A stretch of DNA of 64,000 bases from Clavulina sp. PMI_390. Taxonomy: Eukaryota > Basidiomycota > Agaricomycetes > Cantharellales > Hydnaceae. Positions 23,145 to 34,555 of this stretch are shown here, piece by piece. The position numbers and the translations under genes are program-made. Under the pieces are notes generated by a model. It worked only from the letters and a program-made list of their open reading frames with translations, was not told the DNA's origin and searched no databases. The stretch spans positions 1-64,000 of the forward strand of contig WIDE01000103.1 of assembly GCA_015039315.1 (NCBI GenBank), in the 5' to 3' direction. Position 1 is the stretch's first letter, and every line of letters starts with the position of its first letter.

Positions 23145-24822
23145 TGTAACTGAGGCTGAGAGGGGAAGCTTGAGCTCGAGAGAGGTTGAAGAGGGTTGAT
23201 GGAAAGCGAAAGATGAAAAAAGGACGAGAATTTATAGCTGGCGAGGTCAGTCGGCGGGAAGCCTGCTCCGTTAAAGCTTGAGGTAATACCGCTCATTTGG
23301 GACGACGTAAAATCAGATGAGAAACTGGTGTCGAAGATGAGAACGTCGTGGGTTGCGGACAGAAGCACTATCATGGTTTGGGAGAAGGGTTCAACTTGGC
23401 CTAATTGGACACGTTACTTGAGGAATTCTCTCTCCGCATAGGTTTGACGCTCTCACCTGAGGGAAAGAGCCCCTCTAGTGCAATTGGCTTATAATGATGC
23501 CCATCGGAAACTGCTGCCAAGAGACTTAAATGAAAAGGTGGAATGACCGCCACCACATATCGTTTAGCGGCCAGAGGTAGTCGTGGAGTGAGACCATTGA
23601 GGTGAAAGAATACACAGCGCATGAGGTAAGATTCCACTTCAACAAGGATCCCCAAGTTAGCAACTGAGCAATGCGATCGTGCGATCTGTCCATCATTCAG
23701 CTCCATGACCACTCACAGTAATGGCTACGCCGCATCGCACCCTGCCGCCCGTGTTATGACTGCGAAGGATCCTCGAATTCGAGATCAATGGAATGTTTGA
23801 CACTGAAGCCATCACAAGGTCACCTGAGGTGAGTGAAGCGAACGAATTTGGTTCTTCCGAATGTTGACGGCTCTCACGATGAGTTTTGGCAGGCGGGCTC
23901 ACCAGTCCACCCTCGGCGTGCAGAACACATGATCTTAGCACTTTCTTAAAATCAAATAATTCTTGACGTAGAAAAAAGAGTGCCCAGGCGTGAAAATCGT
24001 GCGGTGAAAGAACTTTGATCGCGATCCTTCTGTCTGTGCATTCGGGGTGGCCACGTGCAGCGTATAGTGCGGGGAGACCGAGGTTCTTGGTTACCGCACT
24101 CCAAAAGACAAGATTTTCTGACTAGGAATGTGAGACGGTATCATCGTGCCACGGAATCATTCTGTTTGGCATCGGGCAAAGAACTCGTTCAAATCTTGGC
24201 ATCTGCCTCTGCCATTCACCATTCAGAGCTCGGGTAGGTTTCAAAGCTTGCACGGGTTCGCGCGTGGGATGGTGAAATATGGACTCGATACCTCTCAAGC
24301 CCTTCGTTCAATAGCGAATCTCCTGCTGACGCAAGGGGTAGCATGCCATTGTTCGCGGGATCATTAGGCCTGCACCAAGGATAATCTCAGACCTATCGTG
24401 TTATTAGGGTGTTGCCAGTGTGAGCAGTTCAGAGGATCGCTACACCTGTAGGATGACTTTCTTTCTATCCAATTTCAGGCGTCAGTTATTGTTCGATTTG
24501 CTGTTCCCGATTAGAAATAAGGCCAGAAGCTTACCACTTGATGTTTTTATGGGCTCCATTCACTGTGGGTGTCCAAGCTCTCGAAAGCCCCATCGCGTAC
24601 GCGAAGTGTGACGAGGACTGGATGGGCGTGAACGCTGAGAGTAAATTAATCGACTGTATGAATCCATTCGAGAGCCCTGAAAGCCGCTTTTTACTGTCAA
24701 GTATGAGTCTCAATGTCCTGTCCTGAACGCATCTATGGGATTTGTGAACCGGCTTGCATATCTCAATATCATTTGCCCAGCGTTCTGCCATCTTGCCAGG
24801 ATTGATGTGGTTTGATGGGAGG
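23145..24822. other. Long intergenic region between lectin B and M3
   Basis: Holds the lectin B TATA box. The block at 23860-23935 ('ttgacggctctcacgat' ... 'gcagaacacatgatc') is repeated upstream of lectin C at 30143-30210, so the duplication includes more than 700 bases of upstream DNA. A 101-codon minus-strand frame starting at 23706 has no family support. Nothing else recognised. Confidence 0.35.
23229..23236 (-). promoter_or_regulatory. TATA box of lectin B
   Basis: TATAAATT on the minus strand, 85 bases before the start. Confidence 0.6.
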
Positions 24823-24828
24823 CACGTG
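24823..24828 (+). promoter_or_regulatory. CACGTG upstream of M3
   Basis: Same hexamer in a shared block ('ggcacgtgatccg'), 304 bases before the M3 start. Confidence 0.5.
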
Positions 24829-24954
24829 ATCCGCTTGCCAAGCCGCGCTCTCCGTCCCACGATGACCACTGCGGCCGTGGCTAACGTCCACCTCGTCACC
24901 TTTGGTTTCGACATTTCCACAGATGTTGTGCTCTGGATGCCATATCCCTTGGGA

Positions 24955-24961
24955 TGAGTCA
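24955..24961 (+). promoter_or_regulatory. TGAGTCA upstream of M3
   Basis: 172 bases before the start; followed by the same 'ctgaatgagactttg' block as M2. Confidence 0.5.
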
Positions 24962-25126
24962 GAATTGGAGAATTTTCGTACTGAATGAGACTTTGATGCT
25001 TTGATTGGCAACTCGTTTGGGCAGTGCTGATATTCAGACCTTGCGCTTCACTGTCGTGTTGATCCCCTCTTTCGTAGAGACGTTACTCTCTCCTACCATC
25101 TCTGGGTACCCTCTTATCCCCTCACG

Positions 25127-25947
25127 ATGTATATGCCAAATGCGTCGTAAGTAACGTACGTCCGAGTCCCGCACATAGTTAGCTCTGACGCGTTGCCAAC
25201 GCCGCAACCAGACCGCCCAATCACCCCGCCTTGTTAGATTCAGGCTTAAGGGACAGCCTCATTGGGAACTCCTCCTCCCTCTATCGCTCCTCTCATCAGG
25301 GAGGTCCCGGAGGCCATGTCAGCCTCCTCGCTGCCCTTATCATAATCTCGATCATCATCGCTATCATCATCATCATTATCCTGTTGTGGGTCTTCAAGCA
25401 ATGGCAGATCAGAAAAAGAAACCAAGTTGGTATTGGATACAATAAACCCGTTCACGGCGAGGGCGCTACGGACTCCACTATCAACCTCGTTTCGGCCGGT
25501 GCTGCTCCAGCCACTGGTGGCGCGGGATTCAGCAACATCGTAAACTCTTTGACTAGTAAGACTGGATCGTACATGCCGGTAGCGAATACAACCCAAGTTC
25601 AATCGGGCAACTTGGGTGCATATGAGCCTCCTGTGCCCCCTACTGTGGGCGCGGGGTACGTCTCTAGGCAACCATATGATTCCCCTACCTCTTGGCCTCC
25701 TACTAGCACCGATAACCCGCCTCTAGGAGGCCAGTCGCGGGGCGAGGGCAGCTACTCTGAGGGGGGGCAAAATGGATATCATATGGCCTTGACGGGGGAT
25801 AGCCAGAGCACACAACATGGGTGAGCACCTACAGCCTGAATATTCTTCAACCGCTACCATCCAATAGTTACTCGTGATACTGACGAAGTGATTCCGTTTT
25901 CTCACTATAGTTCACTTGATGGATATGGTTCTGAAAGCGAAAAATAG
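25127..25947 (+). CDS. Single-pass membrane protein M3
   Basis: 20-base first exon (MYMPNA), long exon from 'PPNHPALLDSGLRDSLIGN', last exon 'SLDGYGSESEK' ending 25947. The membrane segment is exceptionally isoleucine-rich ('LIIISIIIAIIIIIILLW') and is followed by 'FKQWQIRKRN'. The tail keeps 'STINLVSAGAAPATGG', 'KTGSYMPVANTTQVQSG', 'LGAYEPP' and 'PPTVGAGYVS', but the end has drifted ('SYSEGGQNGYHMAL'). Intact reading frame. No convergent lectin partner follows it, unlike M2 and M4. Confidence 0.76.
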
Positions 25948-26065
25948 TGGAGACTACAGCTCAAGTGCAACCCTCACCCCAGTTACAGCAAGAGACGTTA
26001 GTTTTAACGTACCTAGCTTACTTTCGATGACCTCAGCTAGTTTTTTTACTTTTTTTTTTTTAAAA

Positions 26066-26100
<35 letters not shown>

Positions 26101-26739
26101 GAACTCCCTAGCCCGTATCCATTTTGGGTATCTTGGGTGATATGTTATCCTTCAGTGACATCTCGCAGCATCGCAATGGTGTTGGCTCTATTTCAGCTTC
26201 GTCTCCTTCACTATTTGACGCATGGCTACGTCCCATATTCACGAACTGAAGTGAACAAGCTTCCTTCCGCCTTGGCGACAGCGACCACAGCGGGATGAAT
26301 CCAAATTTGGACGAGCAGAGCACGCGACTGGTTACTTGATGGTGGGAGATGACATCGTTCAGCGACCTCTGACTATTTCACGCGCGCTTGAGCAGAATAT
26401 GATGCAAGAAAGCAAACTTACACAGCCTGTTGCCATCTCATGAGGTAAAAAAAAGTGGAGATAGAAGATTTCGTGAGTCATACTGCTATGTGCTGACGAC
26501 AGGCTTTGTGTTATCAAGCGCGACGTCATTCGTCTCTGCACAACTTAGATATCGTGGGTGACCCAAGCTAGCGAGAACGACTGTACTCGTGGCGCTGTAA
26601 CTAGCTCATCCTCAATGGCTCGACCACCTTTGGCTATAGCAGGGAGATAATTTTAGACCACGGTTACTACTACACGTAAAACCCTGATAGCATTTGCAAA
26701 ACGTTCTGCGAATTTGCCAATGTGCACGACAGCACCCAG
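25948..26739. other. Intergenic; M3 3' flank and M4 upstream DNA
   Basis: Contains the CAA microsatellite. No lectin-like sequence was recognised here, unlike after M2 and M4. Confidence 0.35.
26065..26101. repeat. CAA microsatellite
   Basis: A run of T and A tracts followed by about 11-12 CAA units, 3' of M3. Probably non-coding and length-variable. Confidence 0.85.
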
Positions 26740-26745
26740 CACGTG
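26740..26745 (+). promoter_or_regulatory. CACGTG upstream of M4
   Basis: 290 bases before the M4 start, in 'agcacgtgatccg'. Confidence 0.5.
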
Positions 26746-26861
26746 ATCCGTCCCTTGACCTGCTCCCTCCGTCCCGCCAGTACCAAGCCTGACACGATTA
26801 GTGTTCGTCTTGTCAGTTTAGACTCCAGCACTGTCATACATATATGAAAGTTTTCTTGGCA

Positions 26862-26868
26862 TGAGTCA
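26862..26868 (+). promoter_or_regulatory. TGAGTCA upstream of M4
   Basis: 168 bases before the start, in 'ttggcatgagtcag'. Confidence 0.5.
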
Positions 26869-27029
26869 GAAATAGTCGCTTTTCCCTGCATGAGGCCTTG
26901 GCGCTTGGCGATTCAGTGGGCGAGAGGCAGTGCTAATTTTGTGCCTGGTGCTTCATTTCATCTTATCTCCTCTCTCGTCTCTCTGCTCCCTCCCACCATC
27001 ATCAAGTGCGCTCTGGCCCTCTCTTCAAC

Positions 27030-27813
27030 ATGTACATGCCCAATGGCTCGTGCGTATCCATCAGTCCTCTTGAGCGTGTATTGTCACTGTGGAGCATTGC
27101 TGATGTCGTCATGGTACTAGACCGCCTAGTCATCCCGAGTTATTGGAATCGGGTCTGAGGGAGAACCTCATCAAATCTTCAGCGTATCATTCAGGGGGGT
27201 CGACTTCACATGGACACATGAGTAAACTCGGCGTTATCATCCTCGTCTCTGTCATCGTCGGCATCATCGTCATCGTCCTGCTGGTGTTCATCGTCCAACG
27301 ACGACGGAAGCAGCAAAAGAGCCAGGCAGGGTTTTACAACAAGCCTATGCATGCTGGGGCTGATTCCACCATCAATCTCGCCTCGGCTGGAGCTCCTCCT
27401 TCCACGGGCAGCGGTGGAGGTTTCAGTAGCATCGTGAGCTCCTTGACTGGAAAGGCCGGTTCCTATATGCCAGTCGCGAACAATAACCAGGGTCAATCGG
27501 GTAACTTGGGCGCTTATGAGCCTCCTGCGCCCCCTACGGTGGGTGCGGGCTACGTCTCTGGGCAGCCGTATAACCCACCTCCGGGACCTCCACCAGCCGG
27601 CTATAGCGGCGGCTACGCTGCAGGTGGACCTAATGAATACCCTATGGCCCCGATGGGAGGAAACCAAAATGTACCATACGGGTAAGCGCTTCTGGCTCGA
27701 ACGACTGTCTACCGCTATGGCCATTATAACTTCGACGCGATGCTAACTAAATTACTCCTCCCTCTCTTCTCTCCAGATCTCCTGCTGGATATGGCTATGG
27801 AGGAGGGAAGTAG
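27030..27813 (+). CDS. Single-pass membrane protein M4
   Basis: 20-base first exon (MYMPNG), long exon from 'PPSHPELLESGLRENLIKS', last exon 'SPAGYGYGGGK' ending 27813. Membrane segment 'LGVIILVSVIVGIIVIVLLV', then 'QRRRKQQKSQ'. Tail with 'STINLASAGAPPSTGSGGG', 'KAGSYMPVANNNQGQSG', 'LGAYEPPAPPTVGAGYVSG' and 'PPPGPPPAGYSGG'. Slightly shorter than M1-M3. Convergent with lectin C, 572 bases between stops. Best preserved together with M2. Function unknown. Confidence 0.78.
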
Positions 27814-28197
27814 TAGGAAATCTCCGCAAAATCCCCATTGTTGCCCTATGATGCCCTTGGCTATTTGGCGCAGAGATATATGTGGCTCATTCGTGTTCGA
27901 ACGTCTTCTGTGTGTTGGAATTATTCGGTTACGGGTTCATGAGTCTTGAAATCTGGCTGTGCCTATATCCCATCATTTGTGAGCTGTCGTATACATCTCA
28001 CTTGGCCCTACATTTTTCGCTATCATTAATGTTAATAAGTTTATGACCCGCCTCTGGGCGATGCAAATAGTGGCTGATCTAGAATGGCTCATGCGAAACA
28101 AATGAAGGGTGCAGGAAGCGTCAGATGCCAAAGGCACCACCGCACATGAGCACCAAATTCTACGAAGACGGTTTTTATTGATGAGAATTGTACAAGA

Positions 28198-28210
28198 GGC
28201 GATTTTCGCC
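28198..28210 (-). promoter_or_regulatory. Inverted-repeat element in the lectin C 3' region
   Basis: GGCGATTTTCGCC, about 175 bases past the lectin C stop; near-perfect palindrome matching the lectin A element. Confidence 0.4.
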
Positions 28211-28384
28211 AAATTTTGACAAGTGCAAACATAGGTACGAGGCATTGAGAAGTAAAAGGTACAGCATAGGTACGATCAAGAGAGAGAAGAAACAATCTCC
28301 ACTCGCCGCACCGATGCTTTTTTTGGGGGGTGGGGAACCTATGAGGCGAAACCGGTATGCTTCCCGCCGACACTCTCGACCCAA

Positions 28385-29547
28385 TTAGTTCTCAGGCTCG
28401 ACCTTCCACTGCTGGTTCAAGCCGGGGCTCTGGGCAGGATACAGGATCACAGGCGTACCAGGCTTGGCGAGGCTGCGCGTCAAGTCGACAACAAAGTTAG
28501 TGCGTGGAGCGTATATCCTGACGAGTTGAGGGATACTGCTGCCTTGGAGGCGGACCTCCCACTCCTGTCTGAAGGATGTGGCAAGCAAAGGGTTGTTGGC
28601 CGTGGGAGCGCCGTGGAAGGAGAGATACTTCCCTGTGCCGACGTTCTTGATGAGGTACAGATTCTTAGATTCATCGACAACCTCGGTCGTCCACTGTGGA
28701 AAGCATGTTATCGTCAGACAGGTCAAGGTGCGTTAAGAGTCGAACGAAGCGAGCTAGCTACGGTCACTCACGATTTGGGTCCTATCGTCGTGGTGATGGT
28801 CGCCAACTACGCTTTCATTATGGCGCGCGATGTCTGCAACTGTTTCGGTAGCCTTGTTGGCCAGCTGAAAAACCAGAGTCATGTCAGCTACCGGTCTCTT
28901 CCTGGAGGAAGGTCTGATGGGGCCACAAGGGATTCAGACTTACACGGAAGCGTGGGGCGATAGTTGGGTTGAAATCCTTCATGAGTTTGAGGGTCCAAGC
29001 CTGGTTGGGATTCCGAGTGAGTTCATAGAGAATGATCGCCGTGCCATCAGCGGGATCGCTGCGAGTGAGATCCATGCAGAGGTGTCCCTCAGGATGCACG
29101 ATTCTGTGGAACGGTGGATGAGAGTCTGCATACGAAGATCGAGCGCAAAGCAAATTTAGAGAGAGACTAACTTGAAGCAACCTGCGTGAACAGGGTCGCG
29201 AATGATCTTCCAGGGACGCTTGTTGCGGGTGCAGAGCAGCTTATCAGTCGATCGGGGAGTACCCTCGTATGTGATATAAGGCATATCGCCCTTGGTGCAG
29301 CGAATGTAGTAAAGGCCTTGAGGGGCAGCCTCGATCACGAACTGAAAAGCGTCGCCAAGTAGTCGTATACCGGTCAGAGTCTAGAAATGTTTCTCAACGT
29401 TAAAGGTGATCAGGGACGGACCTGCTGGTTGGCTTTGCCATGAGACTTGTAACCGATCAGCGAACGCTGGTCGCGTTGGCTCAAATCAGCAACAGTCCCG
29501 GTGGCCTTGTTAACTAGTTGGTAGACGCTGCCAACAGAGAAAGACAT
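28385..29547 (-). CDS. Ricin-B-type lectin C
   Basis: Five minus-strand exons, start 'MSFSVGSVYQLVNKATG' at 29547, end 'NQQWKVEPEN' at 28385. Same two-trefoil plan. In the first repeat the usual tryptophan after exon 1 is replaced ('NQQ' then 'FVIEAAPQGLYYIRC'), so one QxW position reads QQF. Other repeats are 'NQAWTL' and 'NQQWKV', with 'LCMDLTRSDPADGTAIILY' and 'VVDLTRSLAKPGTPVILYP'. Closer to lectin D than to A or B. Cytosolic by prediction; sugar specificity unknown, and the lost tryptophan could affect the fold or site of that repeat. Confidence 0.78.
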
Positions 29548-31200
29548 TTTTTTTCGAGCTGGAAAGCGAAGACTGAGCTTGGGAGAGGTGGTTGGAGTGG
29601 GCCGATGGAATAAACCAAGCTGGCAAAAGGGGGCGAATTTATACCTCTCATCGTCAGCCTACGGGCTCAGAGCTCCGTAAAAGCGCGAAAAGAAAAGGTG
29701 CGACTTGTGTTCACGAGTGCAAAAGCAGCTGAGAAATCCATGTCAAAGATCGATCAAACCGCGCTCTGCGGTTAGAAGCTCTTCAAAAAGATGTGAACGA
29801 ACGATTCCAATTCGGCTGAACAGAGACATGGCCTGAGAACCACTTCTGCATAGATTCTGTCGACCAGCTGATCTGATACTGTAATAGCGATAAAACAAGG
29901 GATACTCAAGTGAATGAAACAGCGCTTTCGTCACTAGAGTCCATAACAACATTCGACGAGCCGCTAGGTTGAAAGCTTGAGGCACTGACAGCTAGCAATA
30001 ATTCTTACCGTTCGTGCTACGCGGTAGTCTTCGGAGGATTCCATCCTACACTCCAAACTGTAACGAAGTACCGAGATTGGCCATCGCTAAGTCACCTGAC
30101 GATAAACCTGTGCAGCGGTAATGACTTTTGAACTCAAGGGTATTGACGGTTCTCACGATAAAGCTGTCCGTTTCGTCATTTCGCTCCCAGCGTAGAACAC
30201 ATGACCATGCGCTTCTTGTGCAAAATATGGTTCTTTATTGCGAAGACCGCCAAGTTATGGCGAACATTGAAGGAGAGGAGTCGACTGGAGTTGTTCCACC
30301 TCATAAACCGTGGGTAGCATACAGGCGCGGATGGACAGAACATTTTTGGTTTACGGCACATCGGCAAAACACGCACCCGCAGTCAAGTATTCGGCCTGCT
30401 AGCGAAGTAAGTGCGCAAGCATAATCAGCTTTGGAGTGGTTAAAAGCGGTTGTCCAGACCACTTGGCTTGTTTCCGCCTCTTTCACTCACCATATATTAA
30501 TACGCATCAGCTTTGAACCATTCATTTAAGGACATGACCCCCAAACCTCGAGGAGTTTAACACGAACGATTGCCTTACTTCAGCGCGGAGTCATTCCTTC
30601 GTGCAAGTCATCTTGGATAATGTCACTAAGATCAGCGGAGATCAGAAGTTTATACTGACAGAGAAATATTGGATCATACTCGTAGACCCGTCAATAGGAT
30701 CTGAGCGGAGGATACTACGTGACAAACTTGGAGAATAAAAAATCAAGACGTTCCATAATTCCGAATGCATCAGACTTGTAAGACAGCCCACGCCTGACAG
30801 ACGAAACGAGGAAAATGGCACATGATTCAGGTACTGTACTAGACTTAGCATTGAGCGATGTTGTTCACAGTTCGCGACGAAAGTTGCGTCAGCACACATT
30901 ATTGGATCGTCTGGTAGCGAATAATGACGCGGAGATTCCCTAAGAGGGTCAGAGATGGTGGTATTGACGGTGTTAGGTACGAGGGAACAAAAAGTTACCT
31001 CACGTGACGGCGCTTAAGCAGGAACCCCGGTCAGCCTCGACCGCGTCGTATTCCAGATAGTATTGGTCGAATTATAGGATCAACGATGCTCACCGATTGA
31101 ATCCTCGGTGAAGTTTTCAGAAATCGATATCCAACTCGTGGGCTAAGCGGCGGCAGCGGTCAGAATGATCGCACCATGTGCCGGAATGCCCATCCGAAAA
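29548..31200. other. Intergenic between lectins C and D
   Basis: Lectin C TATA box at 29636; a duplicated upstream block at 30143-30210 shared with lectin B; the lectin D 3' flank from about 31200. No gene recognised. Confidence 0.35.
29636..29643 (-). promoter_or_regulatory. TATA box of lectin C
   Basis: TATAAATT on the minus strand, 89 bases before the start. Confidence 0.6.
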
Positions 31201-31423
31201 AGGCTTGACAAACAATTTACAAGAACGACGATGTATTTTCATCAGAAATGTACAAAACAATTTTTGCCAATTTTTAGACACACAAATAAGAGTATGAAAG
31301 AGGCATTGGAAAGCACGAAGCACGGATGGGCGTGACCGAAAGAGAGCCAAAACCCTCAGCCTGCTGCGCCCTTTTGAAAGTTGGCCTGCTGTACTAGTGC
31401 CATGCCGCCGACTCTCATCTCCC

Positions 31424-32575
31424 TCAGTTAGCAGGCTCGACCTTCCACTGCTGGTTGATACCAGGGTTCTGGGTGGGGTACAGGATCACGGGCGTGCCGG
31501 GCTTGGGGTTGCTTCCAGTCAAGTCCAGCAAGTAGTTGGAACCGGGGGCGTAGATCTTGACAAGCTGGGGAATGCTGCTGCCCTGGAGGCGGATCTCCCA
31601 TTCCTGCTTGTTGGGCGTGCTGAGCAGAGGGTTATTGGCCTGGAGCCCCCCGTTGAATGAGAGGAAGTTGCCAGTCTGAACGTTCTTGATGCGGTAGAGG
31701 TTCTTGGATTGGTCCACGGTTTCAACTTGCCACTAGATGCCATATCCTTAAAAAAGCGTTGGTGTAAAGCGATTGATGGCTCAACTTACGACTTGGGACT
31801 GATCGCGGTCCCTGTTCTCACACACCACGCTGCGTTTGTTGGACGCCAAATCAGCGACCGTATCCGTGGCCTTGTTAGTCATCTAGAGAGCCAAGATGGA
31901 TAGAGATTCATAATTTATTCAGGCAGAATGCTCGAGTTCTGTTAGGGTCAAGCGACTTACGCGGAAGCGGGGAGCAATGGTTGGGTTGAACTGAGTCATA
32001 GGCTTGAAGGTCCAGGCCTGGTTAGGGTTCTTCGTAAGCTGATAGAGGATGATGGCGGTGCCGTCCCTGGGGTCGCTGCGAGTGAGGTCCATGCAGAGGT
32101 TTTGGCTGGGGTGCACGACTCTGAAGAAAGAAAGTACAAAATACTCATCAGATTTTCGGAACACCACGAGAAAATGAGAGATGACACTAACTTGAGGCAT
32201 CCTGCGTTGTTCTCATCGCGAACAATCTTGAATGGGCACGGGTTGCGCGCGCAGATCATTTTGTCAGTCGAACGAGGGTTTCCCTCATAGGAGATGTAAG
32301 GCATATCGCCTTGAGTGCTGCGGATGTAGAAGAGGCCGCGACCGGCGTCCTCAACAACCCACTGTGTATATTTTGGGCGATGAATAGTGATGCCGCGATT
32401 TCCTAGTGAGCTCAAGATATTCGCCCTCAGCGAACGACTAATGACGAACCTGCTGGTTGGCTTTTCCATGAGACTTGTATCCGATCAGGGAGCGGTGGTC
32501 GCGTTGGCTGTAGTCGGCCACAGTTCCGGTGGCCTTGTTGACGAGCTGGTATACACCGCCGACTGAGAACGACAT
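31424..32575 (-). CDS. Ricin-B-type lectin D
   Basis: Five minus-strand exons; start 'MSFSVGGVYQLVNKATG' at 32575, end 'NQQWKVEPAN' at 31424. Two beta-trefoil units: 'NQQ|WVVEDAGRGLFYIRS', 'NPNQAWTFKPMTQFNP', then the second unit 'LASNKRSVV' ... 'QWEVETVD'-type segment ('WQVETVDQSKNLYRIKNV') and 'LLDLTGSNPKPGTPVILYP'. All QxW positions are kept. No signal peptide. The 3' flank retains the 'atgtacaa' block shared with B and C, but its palindrome is degraded. Not paired with a membrane-protein gene. Confidence 0.8.
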
Positions 32576-34555
32576 TTTTGGAGGTTTGAAGGCGAAACGA
32601 AGCTTGAGATTGGGAGTTGTAGATGAGGTGGGAAGTCGATGGTGTCGGCTGGCAAAGCTAAAGTCATTTTATAGCTTTCTCTATGATCTTATGGGGAATT
32701 TGCTCCGCGAAGCCGTAAGGCGTGACGGTCAGTGTCGAACAATGGGGCAGGCACCAGCTGACCTTTGGATGTCAGACACTGGTCCCGCCCCGCTTTTCGG
32801 ACAGAAGTGTTTTGGAAATTTTCAGTAAATTTCTTCCAATTCGTAGCACATCGAGGCATCACCTGAGGTACCACTTCCTTGTGGCTGCTTCTCGGCCCTC
32901 TGAACCGATCTGACGTTGCCATTAGTAATGCACGCAGAATGTGCTGGGAACTTAGAGCTTCAAATGATCATGGGCATAGTTGAAAGCAAGCCGCGACGGC
33001 CGATCGTCAGTCTGTCGTACAAAGGAGCGTCAGTCGCTGGTAGCGGCGGAATGGAACACAACTAATGCCCAGTAATCTCAGTTAATCTGCACACTCACGT
33101 TGGTTCTCGTGACTGGAAGACGCCGTGGAATGTAGTTAGATGCATTGCGCAGTATTGCAACCATTCGGCCGAGTGTCAGTTTCATAATCATGTGAAGCAA
33201 TACTTTTGCGGCGAAGTAGCCAACAGCCTAGACTTTTGTGCCACGTGACGCATTAGGAAGGTTTCTATGTTTATGAAAACTTAATGAGCTATTGAAGGTG
33301 CAGTGATCAGTGGGTCACGTATGTTGTGCTGCAGCGATGAGACGAGCTGGGAAGTTAGATTAGGTAATTTCTTGACGCCTCCCATGGCAGGTGGGCAGCT
33401 TCGTCGTTCAACTCCCCCTACGACTCATGACCTGGATGCTTCGAGAACAAAAGTTCCTTCCTTCAAGCAGAGCATGACGTCGGAGTTTTGAGGATCATGT
33501 GGGGAAAGAAATTTGACCGGTGTTGTTCTACCTTGCAATACTCCACTTGAGCATGAGTGCAGCATACAAGTGCGGGTAGGAGGAATCCCTTGTCATCAAA
33601 GTTCCCATAGAGGAGATACCTGGGTCATGAAGGCGGTCTGATTTTGAGGTACCACAAAGCTCTCGTCATTAAGATTTTGTAGCCGATTTAGTGGCAGATA
33701 TGCCGCTCTCGTTGGCTGAGCTACTCCCACGTGTGCAACTGATCACCGCCTCGATGTGAGATCCCGAGAGCCTCAAATAATATTTATTACGAAATTACTC
33801 TGAGGAAGTCGCGTAGAAGCGCCGGTTATTGAGGGAGGAGGTTGGAGGTAGGCTTTGATTGACGTAGATCTCCGACTTGAAGCCATTTTTGCGGTACTGA
33901 GTGGAAGGGGAGATAGATATTGCCGGGACAGGAGTCCCCAGCATTTTTCTTCTGATTTGCATAGCGCAGTAGAACAATCCGCACCATCGAATACAACGAC
34001 AGCTCAGAAATCGCAGTGAAGAACAGCGCAATATGTCACAGTAACAGCTGTTACGATGTCACAGTGAAAATTTCACAACATGGTGAGCTGGCGAACCGAA
34101 ACTCTACCCTCATAAAGGCCCAATCGACGCTTTCTTCGGCGTATTTGATCGTCTCTCCGGCATGTGATCTTTGATATGCCGGACTTCGGCATGAATTTGT
34201 ACCTCCATAAGCTCCTGTATCCCTCCATCGGCATTACGGGGATTGCAACGCCGGTTTTCCTGAGCCTGGCGCATCAGCGATCTCATCGGCTGGTCTACGA
34301 ATCAGATTCTCCCAGTACTCTAGGCGCAGCTGATGTCGCTTTTAATATGATATATTCAGTCCTGGCTTTGTTACATGCAGATGCGACTGAGTCTCCTTCG
34401 CTAACCCCTCTACAAGGCCGAGCTCGGATTGCCTTGAAATATATATAGACTGACCTGAATAGAAACCCCCTTTCTATCCTCCTTGGACTATAAATTCACC
34501 CATTGGATCAGATCAGACTGAGAACAGCGTCGACTTCCTCGTACTGCAGGCTAAA
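32576..34555. other. Long intergenic region, no gene seen
   Basis: Lectin D TATA box near 32666. Short frames across 33300-34450 lack splice or family support. A TATA-like 'gactataaattc' near 34490 precedes the next gene. Confidence 0.35.
32666..32673 (-). promoter_or_regulatory. TATA box of lectin D
   Basis: TATAAAAT on the minus strand, 92 bases before the start. Confidence 0.6.

Noticed and set aside
23401..23712. About 100-codon minus-strand frame upstream of lectin B
   Set aside because: Open frame only; no homologue in the equivalent region of lectin C and no motif.
34164..34448. 94-codon plus-strand frame upstream of the coiled-coil gene
   Set aside because: Begins without an ATG, lies in the promoter region and has no recognisable motif.
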